64,000 nt of DNA, taken from contig CM043698.1 in NCBI GenBank assembly GCA_023935145.1, positions 72,006,501 to 72,070,500 of the forward strand, written 5' to 3'. This document shows positions 1-11,041 of this stretch, piece by piece (the first letter of the stretch is position 1; each line of letters opens with the position of its first letter). The stretch comes from Bretschneidera sinensis. Lineage: Eukaryota; Streptophyta; Magnoliopsida; Brassicales; Akaniaceae. A model generated the notes under the pieces. The model was not told where the DNA came from, made no database searches, and saw only the letters and a list, made by a program, of their open reading frames with translations. The position numbers and the translations under genes are program-made.

Positions 1-294
1 TATTATGCTAGCTGGACCCTTAATGATTCCCAACTCAACTACACCACAACCGAGAAAGAGCTACTTGTTATAGTCTTTGCTTTTGACAAGTTTCAGCCAT
101 ATCTCATTTGGAATAGGGTAATAGTCTATACTGATTATTCTGCAATTAAATACCTTATTGTCAAGAAGGAAACTAAGCCAAGACTTATCCATTGGGTTCT
201 CTTATTGCAAGAGTTTGATATTGAGATTAAAGACAATAAAGGAACTAAAAATTTGGTGGCGGATCATCTCTCACTACTGGAGTTACAAGAGTAA
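1..294 (+). pseudogene. RNase H domain end of gypsy pol (element X)
   Basis: Frame 1 is open from base 1 to a stop at 292-294. It encodes the second half of a Ty3/gypsy RNase H: the YYAS start, a TTEKELL segment, a VYTDYSA segment and the closing VADHLS motif that precedes the integrase linker. The same motifs occur in elements Y (around 4840-5100) and B (around 50390-50700), which share the domain order. The gene begins outside the window. Downstream the linker continues with stops, so no functional protein is expected. Confidence 0.85.
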
Positions 295-544
295 CTTGAG
301 TCCCAACAACCACCCATAGATGATAATTTCCCAGATAGGCAACTTTTTGCAATTTTTTCTCGCAAATCTCTACCTTGGTATGCAGATTATATCAATTTTC
401 TTGCAGGAAAAATCATTCCTCCAGATTTTTCTTACCAATAAAAGAAGATATTTTTCTTGGAAGTAAAGCACTACTATTGGGAAGAACTGGTACTCTAGGC
501 ATTGTGCAGACCAAATCATTAGGTGATATGTTCCAAAAGAGGAG

Positions 545-1360
545 ATGACAGACATTTTGATGCATTGCCATACACTAGAATGTCGAGGGCATTTTGGAGC
601 TCATCGGATCGTGGCTAAAGTTCTCCAATCCGTATTTTATTGGCCAACCTTATTCAAGGATGCTCATGATTTTATTGCTGCTTGTGATAGATGCCAATGT
701 TCTGGGAATATATCTAGATGGAATGAAATGCCTTTGCAGAATATTCTAGAGGTGGAGTTGTTTGACAATTAGGGTATTGACTTCATGGGACTCCCAGGGC
801 CATTATTAGCGATGAAGGAACTCACTTTTGCAACAAGCAATTTGAAGCTCTATTATTAAAATATGGAGTTAGACACCAGACGACATTGGCTTATCATCCT
901 TAGAGAAATGGACAAGTAGATGTATCCAATAGGGAGGTGAAGCAAATTCTAGAGAAAACAATTAACATCTCCCGAAAAGATTGGGCTAAAAAGCTAGATG
1001 ATGCGATATGGGCTTATCAAACAACATTCAAAACACCTTTAGGAATGTCTCCTTATCGTTGGTCTATGGGAAAGCATGTCATCTTCTTGTAGAGCTCGAG
1101 CATAAAGCTTATTGGGTGATGAAGTGCCTAAACATGGATCTCTAAGCGACAGGTGAAAAGCATTTTTTTGCAAATTAATGAGATGGACGAGTTTTTCTTT
1201 ACAATTCATGGCTTTGCCTCTTTCCAAGAAAGCTCAAATCGCGATGGTCAGGCCCATTCACAGTCGTTAAAGTTTTCCCCATGGAGCAGTAGAAGTCACT
1301 TATGACGAGAAAGGGACATTTAAAGTAAATGGACAACGTCTGAAGCCTTATTTAAATGGT
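545..1360 (+). pseudogene. Integrase of gypsy element X, internally deleted
   Basis: From 545 to 772 the frame encodes an integrase zinc-binding domain with paired histidines (HCHTLECRGH) and paired cysteines (CDRC), followed by the YWPTLFKDA segment. After a stop at 770-772 the core begins with GIDFMG but jumps at about 790 to the region just before the second catalytic aspartate. About 60 residues of the core, as present in Y and B, are therefore missing. The remaining core (SDEGTHFCNKQFEAL, then a [14 protein letters not shown] helix) is readable to about 1130. More indels scramble the C-terminal part up to about 1360. The gene is clearly dead. Confidence 0.8.
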
Positions 1361-1644
1361 GGAATCGACAACAAGAAGACCACAATTCTCCTTGATCCGG
1401 CCTAGAAGAAAAGCAACAGTCAAGCTACTGACTATAACTAAGTGCTTCTTGGGAGGCAATCCAAGCATTCTAAACCTTTATTTTGTTATTTTCATTATTC
1501 CCTGCAATTGGTTCATTTTTCTAATTATTCTTTTCCTCAATTTCTTTCTGTGTGTTTTGATTTCAGTTTTTTGTTCTTTACATGGGTGTGGCAATGACGT
1601 CGTTCCCCACTTCCTTGCTCTGAAACATGAACTTCTTGCTCCCA

Positions 1645-2733
1645 AGACAAATTTCCACCTTCGCACAAAAAGAGAACGAGACTTTGTATCTGTCTTGGAA
1701 GAAATTTAAGAAGCTATTAAGTATGTGTCCACACCATGGGTATGAGAGTTGGCGCTTAGTGAGCTACTTTTATGAGGGACTTACGTATAGAGAGCGCCAA
1801 TTCGTAGAGATAATGTGTAATGGTGAATTTCTGTAAAAAGATCCTGATGAGGCCATAGAGTACCTCAATGAGCTTGCTGAAAAAGCTCATACTTGGACTA
1901 GACCTAGTGCTACTGAAAGCACAGATAGGTCACGACCTGTAGGAAACTTGAGTGGTGGTGGAATATACCATCTTAGGGAAGAAGACAACCTTAAAGCTAA
2001 GGTCAAAATGCTTACTAGGGAGTTAGATGCATTAAAAACTAAAGGCTCAAAGCCAACACACATGGTTAATCATGCCGAATCTTCAGAACCATGCTTTGTA
2101 TGTGGCGGGGTAGATCATCTCGCCCAAGAGTGTCCCACATTTACTGAGATGAGAGGGATGTATGAGGAACAATGTAATGCCTTAGGCATGTACAAAAAGC
2201 CCTTAGTACCCTTCTCTAACACTTATAATCTAGGATGGTGAAATCACCCCAATTTCAGTTAGAAGTCTGAAAACCAATAGCCTGCACAACCCCATAGATC
2301 ATACCCTGCACCATACCATGCACCCTCATCCTCTAGGAGTTCCTTAGAAGACACTTTACATTCTTTTATTGAGGCACAGGGTAAAACAAACCAAAGGTGT
2401 GAGGTGTTAATTACACAGGTTGTTGAAGAGAACAAAGAGATAAGGAGCCAAGTGACCAAACTGATGGGCTCCTTGAGTGTGAATGAGCGAGGAAAGTTCC
2501 CTTCCCAAACTCAGTCCACACCCCATGGTCAACACATAGCACAAACAAATCTGGAAAATATAACAACGAACAAATCCGAGGATGTGGAAAAGGGTCAAAG
2601 TAGTAGTGATGCTGAACTGCCCAAAGACCCTAAGGTTACCAAGAGCCCTGTTAAGGCACCATTCCCTCAAGCATTAAAATCAAAAAAGAAAAATCATGGG
2701 CTAAATAATGAAATCCTAGGGAATGTAAGGTAA
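1645..2733 (+). pseudogene. Gag of gypsy element Y, N-terminus missing
   Basis: The reading starts at KRQISTFAQKE, which is internal in the gag of element B, and continues through the capsid C-terminal region (SMCPHHGYESWRLVSYFYEGLTYRERQF, split here for length). A CCHC zinc knuckle follows at 2092-2133 with spacing C-x2-C-x4-H-x4-C. A proline-rich and charged C-terminal region follows. Stops interrupt the frame at 1834, 2239, 2260, 2278 and 2731. Each matches a sense codon in element B and can be explained by one C-to-T or G-to-A change. The nucleocapsid would package element RNA; this copy cannot make it. Confidence 0.85.
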
Positions 2734-2754
2734 TTAAAACTAAATCTTTTACTT

Positions 2755-3732
2755 TTGCATACGATTAAACAAGTTCCTACTTATGCAAAGGTTCTCAAGG
2801 ATTTATGTACAATTAAGAGGAAGCATCATATGAAGAAAACAGTGTTCCTAACGGAACAAGTTAGTGCTTTAATCGAGCAAAGAATTCCCCCAAAAAACAA
2901 GGATCATGGTTGTCTAACCATTGCATGTAGCATTGGAAATCAAGAGGTTGGACAAGCATTGCTAGATTTAGGAGCTAGTGTAAACCTGATGTCATTTTCT
3001 ATTTATTTGCAGCTGGGTTTAAGAGAAATCAAACCAACCGCTGTGGTATTGCAATTGACTAATCGTTCAGTCAAAGTACCTCGGGGTGTGGTAGAGGATG
3101 TGTTAATTCAAATTGATAAATTTTACTATCCTGTTAATTTCCTAATCCTTGATACTACTTCTGCTGTTGACACTAACTCTAAAATTCCTTTGATTTTGGG
3201 TAGAAATTTTCTTACTACTGCAAATGCTCTAATTAATTGCAGGAATGGACTCATGAAGCTATCCTTTAGAAACATGACCCTCGAGGTGAACATCTTCAAT
3301 GTTGCAAAACAGCCCGAAGATGAGGACGAGAACTACCAATTATACATGATCGAGTCACTCATCGATGAGGGAGTTTCCATAGCTCATGACATTGATCCTC
3401 TTGAATATTTTCTTGTTAACTCTGAGATTGATTCTATTAATGATAAAACTGACATAATTGATATTTGTGCTGTTTTTGATAAATCTTAGGATTATGGCAC
3501 TCGAGCATGGAAACCAAAGTTTAAGGAGTTGCCCGAAAGAAGTAAGAAACAAATCCCCTCAAGTGTGGAAGCACCTAAAGTCGAATTGAAGCCACTACCA
3601 AAGGGTTTGAAGCATGTCTTCCTCGGTCCAGGTGATACCTTTCCTATTATTATCTCATCTGAATTATCTGAGTCGTAAGGTGAGAAATTAATTCAGACCT
3701 TAAATGCATATAAATCAGCCTTAGGTTGGAGC
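2755..3732 (+). pseudogene. Aspartic protease region of gypsy element Y
   Basis: An open stretch to 3489 encodes a retropepsin-like protease. The catalytic motif is LLDLGAS with the aspartate codon at 2965-2967; plant gypsy elements of this type often carry DLGA or DTGA. Downstream are the ILGRNFL segment typical of the protease flap and end region, and an acidic linker to RT. Stops at 3487 (CAG to TAG compared with B) and 3676 (CAA to TAA) break the linker. The enzyme would cleave the element polyprotein. Confidence 0.8.
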
Positions 3733-5110
3733 ATGGCTGATTTAAAAGGAATTAGTCCCCTGATATATTCTCATAAGATAAATTTGGATGAAGGGACTAA
3801 TTCTCGTAGAGACCCTCAACATAGGCTTAACCCCACTATGAAAGAAGTAGTAAAGAATGAAGTGTTAAAACTATTAGATGCGGGAATTATATATCCCATA
3901 GCTGATAGTAAATGGATAAGCCCTACACAAGTCGTTCCTAAAAAGTCCGGAGTCACTGTGGTAAACAATGACCTAGGAGAGTTAGTCCCTACAAAACTTG
4001 TGACCGGGTGGCGAATGTGCATTGATTATAGAAAATTAAATGCTGCCACACGGAAAGACCATTTCCCACTCCCTTTTATCGATCAAATTCTTGAGCATGT
4101 AGCTGGTCATCCTTTTTACTGCTTCTTAGATGGTTATTCTGGTTATTATCAAATTGAAATTGCATTAGAAGACCAGGATAAAACCACCTTCACCTGTCCT
4201 TTTGGTACTTATGCCTTTCGTAGAATGCCATTTGGATTGTGTAATGCCCCTGCCACTTTTCAACATTACATGATGAGCATCTTTAGTGATATGGTTGAAA
4301 ATTGCATGGAGGTTTTTATGGATGACCTAACTGTTTTTGGATCTTCATTTGATGCATGCTTAATGAATTTAGAAAGAGTGCTGATTCGTTGTGAGGAAAA
4401 GGAATTAGTCTTAAATTAGGGAAAATGTCATTTCATGGTACCATCCGGTATTATCTTAGGGCATATTGTTTCTTCTAAGAGGATAGAGGTTGATCAATCT
4501 AAGATTGAATTAATCTCTAAATTGCCCACCCCTAAGACAGTAAAGGATATAAGATCTTTCTTTGGTCATGCTAGTTTTTATAGGAGGTTCATACAAAACT
4601 TTTCCAACATATCTAGACCACTATGTGCCCTCCAAGTTAAAGATGTTCCATTTGAGTGGACTCAAGCTTGTAAAGAGGCCTTTAACATGCTAATTGGAAA
4701 GCTTACTTCAGCACCTATAATGCAGTCACCTGATTGGAATTTACCTTTTGAAATCATGTGTGATGCTAATGACTATGCTGTAGGTGTTGTTCTTGGACAG
4801 CGAAGAGAGAGAAAACCTTTTGTCATTTACTATGCTAGTAAAACTTTAAATAGTGCTTAAATGAATTACTCCACCACTGAAAAAGAATTGCTAGCTGTAG
4901 TATTTGCTTTGGACAAATTTTGTGCTTATTTAATTGGTTCTTCTATCCTTATCTTCACAGATCATGTAGCCCTCAAGTACCTTCTTACAAAGAAGGATGC
5001 CAAGGCACGACAATACGGTAGATCCTACTCTTATAACAATTTGACATCACCATCAAGGATAAGAAAGGAGTAGAGAATGTGGTGGCTAACCATCTATAAA
5101 GGCTCACATT
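3733..5110 (+). pseudogene. Reverse transcriptase and RNase H of gypsy element Y
   Basis: The RT domain includes SKWISPTQVVPKKSG, the CIDYRKLNAAT segment, FLDGYSGYYQI, and the catalytic box FMDD at about 4315-4326. A stop at 4417 replaces a tryptophan codon. The thumb continues with GHIVSSKRIEVDQSKIELI and SFFGHASFYRRFI. RNase H begins near 4740 (MCDANDYAVGVVLGQR). A CAA-to-TAA stop lies at 4858 and a frameshift near 5010 destroys the end of RNase H. All motifs needed for RT are visible, but the polyprotein is broken at least four times. Confidence 0.88.
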
Positions 5111-5129
5111 TGAGGACACCTCTAACAAC

Positions 5130-6479
5130 ATGCCAATCAAGGATGATTTCCTCGATGAGCAATTACTCTCCATTACTTCTTTACCATGGTTTGCTCATAT
5201 CGTGAATTATTTGGCTACAGGTGAGATACCAATGGATTGGAGTGCTCAAGACAAGAGAAAGTTCTTATATGAGGTACATAATTTTTATTGGGATGACCCC
5301 TGTCTTTTCAAGTACTTCCCTAACCAAATTTTAAAGCGTTGCATCGCTAATGAAGAGATTGCCAGTGTCTTGGAATTTTGTCACTCCCAAACTTGTGGAG
5401 GCCACTTTTCAATGAAAAAAACCGCTTCAAAAATTTTGCAGTGTGGATTTTATTGGCCTACCTTGTTTAAAGATACAAACATCTATTGTCACTCATGTGA
5501 AAAGTGTCAAAAGTTAGGAGCTGTGTTTCGTCGTAATATGATGCCCTTAAACCCAATTTTAGTAATTGAAATCTTTGATTGTTGGGGCATTGACTTTATG
5601 GGGCCATTTCCTCCTTCCTTTGGATACCAATATATCATCGTGGCAATAGATTATGTATCAAAGTGGGTAGAGGCAGCAGCTTGCTGAAGCAATGATAATA
5701 GAACGGTAATTAAATTTCTCAAAGAAAATGTGTTATCTCGATTTGGTACACCATGTGCTATAATTAGTTATCGAGGTACACATTTTTGCAACCGTTCATT
5801 TGAAGCTTTAATGAGAAAATATGGGGTGTTACATAAGATTTCCACTACTTACCACCCTCAGACAAGTGGACAAGTAGAACTTGCTAATAGGGAAATTAAA
5901 CAAATTTTAGAAAAAACGGTTAACCCGGATCGCAAGGATTGGTCTTTGAGACTAGTTAATGCGCTTTGGGCTTACCGAACAGTTTTCAAAACTCCCTTAG
6001 GTATGTCACCTTATAGGCTTATTTTTGGAAAGCCTTGCCACTTGCCTATGGAGCTTGAGCATCAAGCTTATTAGGCCATCAAATCTTTCAATTTTGACAT
6101 AGGTGAAGTGGGTAAGCTTAGAAAATTTCAGTTGACCGAGTTAGAGGAGTTAAGAAATGACGCTTATGAGAACTCTAGAATCTATAAGACAAAGATGAAA
6201 ATGTTTCATGATAAAAATATTTTGAGGAAAACATTAAATCCTGATGATCGAGTGTTTTTATACGATTCTAGACTCCATAAGCATCCGGGAAAACTTTGGT
6301 CGAGGTGGACCAGTCCTTTCGTAGTGAAAAATGCTTTTGAAAACGGGGTGGTAGAAATTAAGGATACTAGAGATGATCAGATTTTTAGAGTCAATGGTCA
6401 ACACCTTAAAATCTTAATTGATAAGCAAGATCCGGAAGTGGAAGACATTTCGCTTATGGATCCAGTCTATTCACCTTGA
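5130..6479 (+). pseudogene. Integrase of gypsy element Y with a lost catalytic aspartate
   Basis: The zinc-binding domain (HSQTCGGH ... CHSCEKC) is followed by the DDE core starting at [20 protein letters not shown]-to-TGA stop lies at 5685-5687. The second catalytic aspartate, in SDRG of element B, is tyrosine here (SYRGTHFCN, near 5767). The glutamate-bearing helix ([12 protein letters not shown]) is present near 5870. A TGG-to-TAG stop lies at 6072. The C-terminal domain (RVFLYDSRLHKHPGKLWSRW) ends at a natural stop at 6477-6479. No chromodomain is seen. Confidence 0.88.
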
Positions 6480-8533
6480 CCATACAACAAAGGTATGTTT
6501 TTACTTTTATTTTTGTTTTGTTTTGTCTTATTTTTAGTTAAGTCTATCTTCATTTTAATTTTTAGTTTTTAGTTTTATTTAATCTAATTTTTATTTTTAC
6601 TAATTTTATATATTTTCTGATTTTTTTTTGGAACAAATAAGTTTTTTTTGGAAAACAGGCCCAAGTCACTCCTAGGCTCGGCCCACAGCGCCCAGCACGC
6701 ACACCAGCCAGCAGCAATGCGCGCCTAGGCCCAGTACTGTGCACACCCCAACACCTAGCGCCTTCCCTTCTCGCCCCCTGCCTCGCGCCTAGGCCCAGCA
6801 CTGTGCGCGCTGCAGCGCATAGAATGACAGCATTCACGCCCCTCAGCCCAAGCCGCGGCGCCCCTTAGCCAAATTGCAGCTTCACCTGTCCCTGTACACA
6901 AAATAAAACCCAATTCTACACTTATCATCTTCATTTCTCCCCTACGAAAATAGCAGCTCACCCCTCTCTCTGTCATCCTCTCTCCAAACCCTCACTTACC
7001 CACTCACTCTTACTCAAAATTTCTTGATTCTAACATCATTTCTTGTAGAATTTTGCACTAATATTGCAGATTTTGTTGGAAATTTCTCCAAAAAGCTTGG
7101 TATTAAGAAGATTTTGGGTTCATCAAGAAAACTTCAAGTTGGTGAGTACTCCTTCTTCTCTCCAACTTTAGGCATCAATTGCTTTCCTTTTGTTGTTTTG
7201 TTCTATATCGTAGATCGAAATTTCAACAAGAGGAATGGCATGCAGTTCACATGACGGTGCTTAATTTTCAGCTTGTGTGCACTTTTGCTTACAAAGAGAG
7301 TTTCCTTTACCTTTCTTTCACATTGAGGACAATGCAATTTTTAAGTTAGGGGTAGAAGAAACGTATTATTTTTTGAACTGCTTGGTGTTACTTTCCCTTT
7401 TTGTTTGTTTTTAGCATGCTTTGTGTTAGCCTTGGAGTTAATTCATATGTCATACTTTTGTGGTCTCGACAAGCTCTAGAACTTATTTGATAATCACTTG
7501 AGATGAATTCCTAGAATGCACACTACTTAGAATATGATATAGGTCACTTTTGGACCGTTTGAGACTTTCAAACTTATCCTTGCTATATCTATCATTAGCC
7601 ACCTGTTTGAGCCTTTTTCTTGAAAAAGAATTCAAGCTCTGTTTCTTTCGAAAAACCATTTACTTACCTTTTATGAGCCTAAAAATATTTTATCCTTACC
7701 CTTCTCTTAAAAAGAACTTAATTATACACATTTGTTGAAAAGCACTTAAGAGGAGTAAGGATGGAAATATGAAAAAAGTATTACTACCATAACCCAAGTA
7801 CATTAAAGGAGATAAGTTGGGGGTAGTGGAAAAGAAAAGAAAAGAAAAGAATGAAAAAGAAGGTGAATGGTCTTATGCCAAAGTAAACAAGAAGTGAATT
7901 ATGGCAAAGAAAGAGGAAAAGAAAATAAAAGTGGTGACTTATCGAGAGATATGCTCTTATAAAAAAAATGGTTGAAAGAGTTAGGTGTTGAAATAAGGTT
8001 ATCCAGTGCTTAAAAATTGTTGTATTTAAAGCTAAGAGATTGAGTTCTTTTATTTGTAAATCCTTCCTGTTCTTTCTTAACCTTTACCTTAGCCTAACAT
8101 TACAAGCTTATTAAAGACCTATTGATCCAATGTAGTATGATTTTTCTACAATAGTGGAGAATGATTTGAAAAATAAGCCTATGGAGCTTGATTTGTGATT
8201 GATGTTATGCAATTTATTATGTTGTAGAGGCCAAGACTTGTATTCATGAATGTCATGCATAAAATCATTCGGGTGTTCGGATTAATGGATTGTGGTAAAA
8301 TGGATGTTAGGAGTAGATAACAAATTTAAGATTGTTGTTTGGATTACTTTTGGACTCGAGTGATATTTAATGATTCTACGTGTTGTATATTATGTGCAAT
8401 TTTTGAGACAAAAAGTGAATTGCCCTTAGTTGAACGCTAGCATTGTTTTACTTTGTTTCGATTCATACCATATAATTCATCTCTTGTTTTCGCTTGAATT
8501 GCTAGGGACTAGCAATAAGCTAGTTGGGGGTTG
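6480..8533 (+). other. 3' non-coding region of gypsy element Y
   Basis: About 2 kb separates integrase from the 3' LTR. I find no convincing env-like protein. The ends are colinear with the same region of element B (47281-49015). Bases about 6650-7215 have no counterpart in B. That extra part has a GC-rich block (6655-6900) holding two copies of a GCGCCTAGGCCCAG-like unit, then a CT-rich, leader-like tract with a possible splice donor at about 7141. A TTGAGGACAATG motif near 7323 is followed by an AAGTTAGGGG tract, as in other elements of this group. Confidence 0.7.
8517..8533 (+). promoter_or_regulatory. Polypurine tract of element Y
   Basis: GCTAGTTGGGGGTTG lies immediately before the 3' LTR start TGATGAGAG. 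Its mirror is found beside the 3' LTR of element B (47281-47296). This is the expected position of the plus-strand primer for reverse transcription. Confidence 0.75.
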
Positions 8534-9875
8534 TGATGAGAGCTATAAAATGCATCTTAATAGTACTTAAATGTTAGTATTTTAGGGTTGATCTCAGTTT
8601 TAATTACACTTTTATACGTTAATAACTCTAAAGTGATATCCTTGGATTATTGATCTATTTCGGTGCATTTTCAGGTACTTTGAATCCAAAAGAGAAGGAA
8701 AAGCTATCATTTCTTGAAGCGCAACGACTCGATGAATACCAAAGTCAAGACATGATTGCAGAAGAACGAAATGAAGAGAATCAAGTCTTTAGTGTATGCG
8801 CTGTGGCCTGAAAATATTCAAGCCCGGGCCTCCAGAAGTGTGCCCAAAAGAGCCAAGTCTTTCTTCAGTGAGCACCTAGGCCTGGACCAATGAGGGCTGC
8901 GAGGCCCAGAACATGCACAATCTCACCACCAGCCAGAGTCAAGGCCTAGACCAGTGAGGGCCACGACACCCAGAAGCTCACCCAACCAAAGAATAATCAG
9001 AGCCGCGGCGCGCACACAAAAGTTTGTTTTCGAGTTACGACCTAATTAGGACTTTAATGATTGTTTAAACTATAGAACACCCTTTAACTTCTTTTATTAT
9101 AAATAGATCACTTAGGGTTTAAAAAAGAACATCTTGGAAGTCTGGAAAACTCAAGGCGGCTACCACACTCTCCCCCATCAAGTGTTCAAGCATGAGCCCC
9201 ATGGCTAACTAATCTCCAAGCAAGGCGAAGGGATGAATCCCTAGGTGTAGTTGTTCTTATTTTCCTTTATTGATTCAGTTGTAATTTGGATTTATTGTCA
9301 AAACATTGTTATGTGTTACTCTTTTATCTAATTAAAGGATTTTCTCTTAATCCGGTGATTGTATCTTTATCTTTGATATAAGTTTAGTCATGCTCTTCTT
9401 ATGTCAAGATTATTAGATGTGATTGAGTCCGGTAGATTTATCTTTTAGGTTTGTCCATTACTGTGATAATGTCGTTAAGATATATTGTCGTTTCTTGATA
9501 AACCTATAGAATAGGTCATGTGTGCTTAAATTGAAAGTAAGAGTAATTCATATCAATTACATTAGAATTTATATGTGATTTAGTTGAATATTTGTCGATT
9601 GCTTGTTTGGGATGTGAAACCTACAATCGAGATAAAAATAACTGAATTGAGATTGGAATAAGGTAACGAACCTGGGAAGGATTCTTGGAACCTTATTGTT
9701 TCTTTATCATATACTTCAATCTATTTACATAATTACTTCATCATTCATATCTTCTTACTTGATTATTATCGTTCGTGTTAAGGTTTGCACTTTTCCTTTG
9801 TAGATCACTTTTCCTTGTGGAATTGACACCCCAAAGCTGTGCTACAACTACCGTGTTATACTTTGGGCGTAATCA
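8534..9875 (+). repeat. 3' LTR of gypsy element Y
   Basis: The 1342-bp LTR starts TGATGAGAGC and ends GGGCGTAATCA. Both termini match those of the two LTRs of element B, and the end region (CTTTGGGGTGTC-like, near 9825-9875) is shared. A TATA box, TATAAATAG, lies at 9098-9106. A GC-rich block at 8870-9010 contains GGCCACGACACCCAGAAG (8959-8976), almost identical to a stretch in the copia LTR at 13006-13023. The LTR lacks the 190-bp module seen in the LTRs of B. Confidence 0.88.
9098..9106 (+). promoter_or_regulatory. TATA box in the LTR of element Y
   Basis: TATAAATAG lies in a T-rich context about 560 bases into the LTR, where U3 promoters of such LTRs are expected. No experimental start site is implied. 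Confidence 0.5.
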
Positions 9876-11041
9876 AGTGGTAGCTAGCTATGGAGGAAGA
9901 AATGGATTCTTTGAGGAAGAACAACTCATGGGAATTGGTGGCCAAACCAGAAAAATAGAGAGTTGTGGATTATAAGGAATACTCCAGGAGATGAAGTCCG
10001 GTATAAAGCTAGGCTGATGGCGAAGGGGTTCACACAAAAATAAGGCATAGATTTCACCGAAATCTTCTCACCGGTTGTGAAGAACAAGACGATACGGATA
10101 GTATTGGCAATGGTGGTCCAATTTAATTGGGAAATCGAGCAAATGGATGTGAAGACAGCGTTCTTACATGGAGGGCTTGATGAGACCATCTACATGAGGC
10201 AACCCGAAGGTTATGAGGAAAGAAGGCAGGGAGAGTTGGTGTGCAAATTAAAGAAATCTCTCTATGGCCTGAAGCGATCACCTCGGTAATGGAATAAGAG
10301 GTTCGATTCCTTTGTAACCAGCTTGGGTTTCACGAGGAGCTACTATGATTCGTGCTTGTATTATAAGGGGCACAAGGTGGAGGAAGTGGTGATCATCTTG
10401 ATCTATGTTAATGATATGTTGCTGGTTGGGAGCAGCATGGAGAGGATAAAAAAATTGAAGTCTCAACTCAGTAAAGAGTGTGAGATGAAGGATCTTGGCC
10501 ATGCATAGAAGATCCTTGGGATGTGTATCATCTGTGAAAGGGAGAGAAACAGATTGAAGATCTCTCAAACTTCCTATATAGAGAAGATGATATCTAAGTT
10601 CTTTATGGAAGATAGCAAACCAGTGAAGGTTTCCCTTGCTGGTCATTTCAAGTTCTCCAGCGATCAATGTCTGAGATCGGAGGCGGAGAAGAAGGAAATG
10701 GAAAAAGGTCCCCTACTCTAGTGTGATTGGTTCTGTAATGTTCACCATGGTAAGCACTAGACCTAATATTGCTCATACAATAAGTGTTCTCAGCAGGTTT
10801 ATGAGTAATCCCGGAAAAGTGCATTGGCTTGGGATGAAGTGATTGCTGAGGTACTTGAAGGGAAGCCCAGAAGTGGGGCTGATTTATGAGAAAAGGGGTC
10901 AGTTCATCTGTCTTGAGGGTTATGCGGATTCGGACTATGGAGCATACTGGGATAAAAGAAGATCGATTACCTCCTACTTCTTTAACTTAAACGGATGTTA
11001 TGTAAGTTGGAAGCCTCAGTTGTACCCTGTGGTAGCACTCT
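9876..11041 (+). pseudogene. Copia RT and RNase H start (copy R)
   Basis: The sequence corresponds to the copia RT starting at an LAMEEEMDSLRKNNSWEL-like segment. The readable part at 10077-10289 has QMDVKTAFLHGGLDETIYM and SLYGLKRSPR. The catalytic box YVDD is changed to YVND near 10410, which would remove one catalytic aspartate. Stops lie at about 10287 (CAA/CAG to TAA) and 10506, and a one-base insertion lies near 10705. RNase H (GYADSDYGAYWDKRRSITSYFF) reads up to the inserted solo LTR at 11042. This is a dead copy. Confidence 0.88.

Larger units (their letters stand above)
1..1644 (+). mobile_element. Degenerate Ty3/gypsy pol fragment (element X)
   Basis: Pieces of one plus-strand gypsy polyprotein follow each other: RNase H end, integrase zinc-binding domain, integrase core and a post-integrase tail. 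The tail near 1400-1470 reads LLGRQSKHSKP-like, as is common after integrase in Athila/Tat-type plant elements. Reading frames shift several times and carry stops. Integrase lost roughly 190 bases near 785. The piece starts before the window. At about 1645 it passes directly into the gag gene of a different element, so the LTR of X is missing. Family assignment at lineage level is inference from sequence resemblance. Confidence 0.8.
1645..9875 (+). mobile_element. Ty3/gypsy (Athila/Tat-type) retrotransposon Y, 5'-truncated
   Basis: In order there are gag (from its middle), aspartic protease, reverse transcriptase, RNase H, integrase, a 2-kb non-coding stretch, a polypurine tract and a 3' LTR. 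The order RT-RNase H-integrase is diagnostic of Ty3/gypsy. No 5' LTR, primer binding site or gag start is present, because the element begins abruptly at about 1645 against element X. Its pol is closely similar to that of element B on the other strand near 49-54 kb, so both belong to one family. The 3' LTR ends inside copia copy R; AGTGG at 9876-9880 would be its target duplication, with the partner outside the window or lost. Confidence 0.9.

Noticed and set aside
6562..6976. Alanine- and glycine-rich open frames on the minus strand
   Set aside because: They are products of the GC-rich repeat in the non-coding part of element Y, with biased composition and overlapping frames.
7024..7254. Open frame of 76 codons after integrase in Y, considered as an envelope-like gene
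   Set aside because: No signal peptide, transmembrane pair or coiled coil that would support an envelope protein, and no counterpart in B.
9775..9975. Open frame across 9876
   Set aside because: It fuses the end of a gypsy LTR with copia RT sequence in the wrong frame; it is a junction artefact.
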